DNA of 64,000 nucleotides from Plantago major (lineage: Eukaryota > Streptophyta > Magnoliopsida > Lamiales > Plantaginaceae): the NCBI GenBank assembly GCA_026545765.1, contig CM048841.1, positions 90,783,419 through 90,847,418 of the forward strand, read 5' to 3'. The notes under the pieces are model-generated. The model did not search any database. It was not told where the DNA came from and saw nothing but the letters and a program-made list of their open reading frames with translations. Made by a program: the position numbers and the translations under genes. Of the stretch, positions 59,339-64,000 are shown one piece after another; within the stretch, counting starts at the first letter, position 1; every line of letters starts with the position of its first letter.

Positions 59339-60181
59339 TGTTAGAACTTAAGATCCCGGATTGATACTAGGAATTAGACCAACAGACAATGTTGCCAACA
59401 ATGTTGTTCAACACTGTCTACAGTTAACAGATAGCAGCGGATGAATAATAATGAAACTTATATTACCAAGCCAATATATAGAAAAATATATTGGCAAATA
59501 TTTAGGCAAAATATCTACTGACAGGAAAAGTAGATCTAATCAACTAGGTTTAATACAATCACAAACGATTGATTAAACAACCAAAACTAGCCCTAGAAGA
59601 ACCAACAGTAAAAGCTATTCTAGGTCGATGTTTGAAAGAGTTATTCCAACAATGAATACTCTTAGACAAACTCTAAAGCTAGCAGAAAACAAGAAGCCTA
59701 AACTCTTTAAATCTCAATTGATCTTTTTTAAAAGGCTCAACCTTGCTTTGCTGAATCCTTGCATATATATACTTGGGATATCGACCTCTTCCATCTATGT
59801 CGAAAGGCAATAGAATCTCAGCAAAGGCAATTTTCCTTTTACTTGTTTTCTTCAATATACGCATAGAAGGAAATTCCCATATTTCGATTCTTCATAAAAT
59901 ATATTCCTTCTTGCTTTCACCACAAGCTGTTCTTTTTCCTTAAATCATCTCTTGTTCGATTTGTCAATACTTCCAGTCCAAGTTTCCTGTCCAATGTGCT
60001 TTATCTTTGATGTCTACCGCAATGTTATATCTTCAATGTTATGCCAACATTGAATTCTATCCTGTCACAATGTTATACAACATTGGTAGTCCTGCAGCTT
60101 CACAAACAACAACAAACACAAACTTGGAACTGATTATTGAAAGACAAGATTATCAAAATATAAGTGCATACTGCACTTTCA
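59339..60181 (-). repeat. Copia long terminal repeat (only copy)
   Basis: The 843-bp repeat starts TGTTAGAACTTAAG and ends CACTTTCA on the plus strand, with the host sequence GGTCATATTATG directly after it, matching block A from about 8587. The other LTR is not in the window. Confidence 0.85.
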
Positions 60182-61483
60182 GGTCATATTATGATATAAC
60201 CATATAAGAACACGATATTGAAATACTCATCACTAATTTCATATATTATATTTATAATTTGGGTCCTTTCGAATTGGATGAATTCGGATCAAATTTAATT
60301 CGGATTATTTCGGATCGGATGAGTTCAGATTGGATATATTTCGGATCATTTCGGATCGGATGCTTTCGGATCATATTTATTCGGATGATTTCGGATCGGG
60401 TCATTTCGGATCAGATTTCGGATGGTTGACCTTCGCCAATTCGGATCAATTTTGAATTTCGGATTCGGATCAATTTTGACAGGACTAACCGTCCATAGCA
60501 AATATTTTTCCAAAAAAGGAGAAGACAAACAAATATTAAGGTTGTTACTGAAAACTTAGGATATCTAGTTAAGAATATACTCCTCAGTCCCACACCAATT
60601 GTCGAATTTTGACATTTTTACAGTCATTTAAATTAAGGGCAAATTTCATATGGACTCCCTACAAAAGTGCCTAATCACACATTAGTCCCCGAAATTTGAA
60701 CAATAACAGATTGGTCCATTTTCCATATTCTAAGTTCACCTCCCAAACATGGTCGTAATATCCTATTTTGCATAAGTATAACTCACATCTTAATTAATTC
60801 AACTTAAACCCTTAATTTTTCAACATTATTTATTTTTTAATATTTTGTTAAAAACATTATTTTCGAACTATATGGTTATTAATTTTTTAGTAGTAAGTGA
60901 AACTTATAGATTGTGTAACACCGCAATTTTTATGCTTCGTATTTTTAAATTTTTCTATTTTTAAAAGAAAATTTATGTGGACAATGATAATAATGTTTCT
61001 TTTAAAAAACAAACATAATTATTCTCTTTTTTAGTTTAACAAATTATTGGTTAATCTTTTAAACTTTACGTATAAATTAATCTCAACCTATAATGGCACG
61101 TAAACTGGACAACTGGTGTGGCTCTTATGCCAAATTTGTTGGATGTTTAATGGGTTTGCCGTTTGCGCAACGGAAAAAGTCAGAATTTTTATTACACACC
61201 AAAGTAGTAAGTACACTAGAGCTTCTGCTCGTTTTTCTGCTCTCACTCTTTCAGTCTTTCTTTTTGTTTCTTCATACACTTGCTTAATTATAGACATAGT
61301 ACTACAAATGGACTAGGCTGCTCTATATATAGAATTACTAGGTCGATAAGTTTCACTAATAAATTAGCTAAACACATTTTCCTCTAAGTTGCCGCCATAG
61401 TAGAACATTCAAGCAGCTTGTTCACTTCTTGATTTCCCATAAACCTGCTTTAATTTGCTTCATTATGGGTTCATATAAATTAA
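60182..61483. repeat. Segmental duplication block C with empty CACTA site
   Basis: 60182-60487 is the right part of the hAT-type element (target duplication ACCGTCCA at 60488-60495, one mismatch). 60488-61308 matches A 8886-9706. At 61309-61311 the sequence runs straight into the equivalent of A 16967 without a CACTA element. Homology ends near 61483, where the LINE starts. No gene is supported. Confidence 0.9.
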
Positions 61484-61495
61484 TTGGATTTAATC

Positions 61496-63791
61496 ATGAG
61501 AGAGTTTAGTGAGAGAAACCCTAGAGCCTTCCCTAGGTTCCCGGCCGCTCACCGGCCACCATATTCTTCCCTCCATAGCCAAAAGCCTACCCGTTTCTTT
61601 CCCCCTAGCTTAGAACTTCGTAGGGTTCCCGTAAGTACCGGTGAAGGAGGTAATGGTCACTCATCGAGAGAAAGGTTTAGAGGTAAACAGATTTGGGTTA
61701 AAAAAGTAATGGAGGTTACGCGAACGTTGTATGTGTCAAACTTCCCAGAGGATTGGACAGTGGCTGATGTCAAAGGGTTGTTGCAGCATTGGTGGCCTGT
61801 GGTGGATGTTTACATGCCTGAAAAACGTAATGCTTCAGGGAAGCGGTTTGTCTTTGCAAGGTTTAAAAAGGATGCGAACTTGAGCGAGATTTTGATTGAG
61901 TTGCAAGGGATGTCGATCGGAAACCATAAGATTCTTGCACATCGGGCAAAATATGATAGGACGGATCAGAGAGCAAAGCTTGACGGAGCTAATCCTTGCA
62001 GTCATACTTTTCAGGCAAGACTGAGGGATAAGAACTGGAGTTATCTTCAAGCAACCATTGGGAGACCTGAGCAGCAGATGAAGGATGACAATAGGACGGA
62101 AGAACAAGTGATAAGTCATAGAAGAAATAAGGAGCCCTTCAAGAAAAAGGAAGGTGCCGGGCAGCAGGCTTGGAAGTCGGAGGAACAGGCTGAAATGATC
62201 TTTAAACCGGAGAAAGAAGCCATATCATGGACAAAGGAATGTCTAATTTGTTGTATTAAGGAAGGACTGAAGGAGGAAGACGTAGTGGAGTTTTTGATAT
62301 CCAAAGACTACTTTGATGTGCAGATTAGTCAATTGTCTCATGAAAGCTGGGTGCTCCATTTGAAATCAATAAAGGATCGAAACAGACTATTGAAGGAGGA
62401 TAAGCAGTGGTTGGAACTTACGTTCAATCTACTAGTTCCTTGGAAAGAGTCAGATTTCAATGGGAGAAGACGAATATGGATGGAAGTTCATGGAGTTCCA
62501 ATTCATGCATGGAGTGCTCAGTTCTTCAAGAAAATTGGTAACAAGGTGGGTAAAGTCATAAAAGTTGATGAAACCACGCTGAACAGAATCGATCTGCGTA
62601 AAGGCAGAGTTCTAGTGGATATGCCGATTTTTAGGCATATTGCCCGTAGTTTTTCAGTCAAGATTTGGGAGAAGGTCTTCTTGATCCACATTAATGAAAG
62701 CTATGGGATGCTCGATATGTTTCTGGTTTAGAAGAATTCAAAATTAAACGAGCAGCTGGAATCGGATGATTCTGAACCAGACGAGATAGATTCCGATTTG
62801 GAAGATGATGACTCACTAGAATTGGAGGGGGGCTTTGGGATTAGCAACATGAACATTAATGATGAGGAGTTCAATGAGGATTGGGAAGGGACACCTTTAG
62901 TGAAAAGGAACGGTGAAAGGTGCATGCAGGTTAATAATGGTGAAGGCATTGAGAAAGATTTTAAAGCAGACAAAGGTAATGACAGCGAGACAGAGAAGTG
63001 GATGCAGAACAAATCTTTGAAATTACTAGGTTTAGAAAACAGAGTGGCAGATGAGAATATTGTTGCAGAAAATTGGCCTAAGGATATTGGGCCTAAACAA
63101 TATTACTGAAAATAGTTTGGGCCGGGTAGAAGTCAACCCAATTGAGACTGAACTGGAAGCTAGAAGGATTAGTAGCCCATTTGCAAGAACCATAACAGGA
63201 GCATTGGATAAGACTGAGAAACATGAGGTGGAAATAGAAAGAAGCTCAAATAGTAGAGATATGAGTTCAATAGATTCGTTGAGGGAGGAGATTGAATCAG
63301 ATGATCCTTTCAACCTCTATCCGATCATTAATGAAAAGGAAAACAAGAGCAAGCTGAAATCGAGGAGAACTGGTGGCAGCCGGCTGGGTAAGAAAAAGAA
63401 GAAGGCTACAGTAGTGAAAAAAACCTCCGTGGGAAGAGAAGACGAGGCTAAGGGAGAAGTTTCGGGCAGTGGGGCGAAGAGGAAATTGAAGAGAGGTAGG
63501 AAACTAAAAAGTGTGAGTGGAGAAGATATTGGCAAGGTTGTGTTGGAAGGAGGTACCTTCCCTTCAAATAGTGAGATTCGGGCGTGCAACAGGCGTCTAG
63601 TTCGAATGGAGGAAGTGGATGCAGCACATACTTGGAAACAGAGCTTCAAGATGGGTCTGTTGAGTGGCGAGAACAAAGAAAAGGATACTCAGAGACTTTC
63701 AGAATGGGATAATAGAGATGCCGGAGTTGGGGGTGGAGAGACTAATTGTGTGGTTAAGGAGAAGCAAACTGTTATCAATGCGGATAATTAG
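61496..63791 (+). pseudogene. LINE ORF1 (RRM protein), broken
   Basis: The ATG at 61496 opens a protein with a basic N-terminus and an RRM at about residues 75-155 (RTLYVSNFPEDWTVADVKGL, KRFVFARFKKD). A DUF4283-like region follows (RRIWMEVHGVPIHAWSAQFF), then a Ser/Asp/Glu-rich tail and a Lys-rich C-terminus. A TAG at 62729 interrupts the frame, which stays open on either side, and a one-base shift near 63090 separates the last segment (to 63791). The protein would bind LINE RNA; one stop and one shift suggest recent inactivation. Confidence 0.8.
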
Positions 63792-64000
63792 CTATAATGT
63801 GAGAGGTCTGGGTGGGAGAAGGAAAAAATGGGCAGTAAAGGAGATGGTTGCAAAAGAAAAGGCGGAGTTCGTGTGTCTTCAAGAGACAAAATTGGAATTT
63901 GTGGATATGAGAATTGCTAGTATGCTGTGGGGTGACAAGAGCTGTGGATGGGTGTATAGTGGTTCTACGGGGGCGTCGGGAGGAATGATTTGTTTATGGG
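63778..64000 (+). CDS. LINE ORF2, N-terminal endonuclease (partial)
   Basis: The ATG at 63778 overlaps the end of ORF1 by 14 bases in another frame. The 74 visible codons show RIISYNVRGLGG and FVCLQETK, the Asn and Glu motifs of the endonuclease/exonuclease/phosphatase domain that nicks target DNA in LINEs. The frame is open to the window edge; the reverse transcriptase would lie beyond. Confidence 0.85.
   Translation, partial: MRIISYNVRGLGGRRKKWAVKEMVAKEKAEFVCLQETKLEFVDMRIASMLWGDKSCGWVYSGSTGASGGMICLW

Larger units (their letters stand above)
53991..60181 (-). mobile_element. Ty1-copia retrotransposon, one LTR missing
   Basis: The minus-strand element keeps the upstream LTR (59339-60181), a primer-binding site (59324-59336), gag, protease, integrase, reverse transcriptase and RNase H in copia order. 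No second LTR follows the RNase H end at 54011. The coiled-coil insertion in gag-pol and the RNase H motifs resemble the SIRE/Maximus lineage; that placement is tentative. Many frameshifts and stops make it inactive. It is inserted in the hAT-type element of block C, right after the position equivalent to A 8586. Confidence 0.9.
61484..64000 (+). mobile_element. LINE with RRM-type ORF1, 5' part
   Basis: The element begins at about 61484, where block C homology stops, and runs beyond the window. ORF1 carries an RNA-recognition motif and ORF2 starts with an apurinic endonuclease domain. An RRM in ORF1 is described for the BNR LINE family of beet. The 5' boundary is set by the end of homology and may be off by a few bases. 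Confidence 0.85.

Overview
The window is nuclear DNA from a flowering plant, almost certainly a eudicot. Canonical GT-AG introns of about 80 bp, a G-type lectin (SD-domain) receptor kinase family and a dense set of plant transposons (CACTA, MULE, hAT, Stowaway, Tourist, Cassandra-like TRIM, Ty1-copia, LINE) all point that way. The LINE at the right edge has an RRM in ORF1, as described for the BNR LINEs of beet. This hints at Caryophyllales/Amaranthaceae, but that is only an inference. No bacterial, organellar or tRNA/rRNA genes were found.

The non-transposon content is one small receptor-kinase family. Two copies are intact single-exon genes on the minus strand (30603-33014, 803 aa; 37840-40263, 807 aa). 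A third minus-strand copy (472-1511) has lost its lectin, PAN and membrane segments through an out-of-frame internal deletion. A fourth copy on the plus strand (25816-26751) is only a broken 5' fragment. The copies lie in a segmental duplication. Block A (about 371-15619) and block B (about 37740-53354) are near-identical and carry the same transposons at the same sites. A shorter relative surrounds the 30.6 kb gene (about 30540-34343). A third partial relative, block C (60182-61483), matches A at 8587-9706 and 16967-17141 but lacks the CACTA element.

Reading left to right: 1-9706 holds the broken kinase, a Stowaway MITE, a decayed Helitron-type PIF1 helicase, a Cassandra-like TRIM and a hAT-type element with a poly(A) retro-insert inside it. 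9710-16963 is a complete-ended CACTA element whose two genes are both broken. 17196-22932 is a MULE with 89-bp inverted repeats, an exact 9-bp target duplication, a broken MURA transposase and an apparently intact convergent second gene encoding a GRF zinc finger plus coiled coil. 22942-30540 holds a Tourist MITE, a LINE remnant, the plus-strand kinase fragment and a non-autonomous MULE-like element. 30540-37739 holds the first intact kinase, a Stowaway MITE, and a second non-autonomous MULE-like element inside a decayed retroelement. 37740-53354 repeats block A, with a truncated CACTA. 53355-60181 is a degraded Ty1-copia element with only one LTR. 60182-61483 is block C, and 61484-64000 is the 5' part of a LINE running off the window.

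The genes do not form a pathway. The window shows a kinase cluster being copied, converted and broken while several transposon families insert, excise and nest. The most unusual item is the MULE with its convergent GRF zinc-finger gene, arranged like mudrA/mudrB of maize MuDR but with an apparently unrelated second protein.
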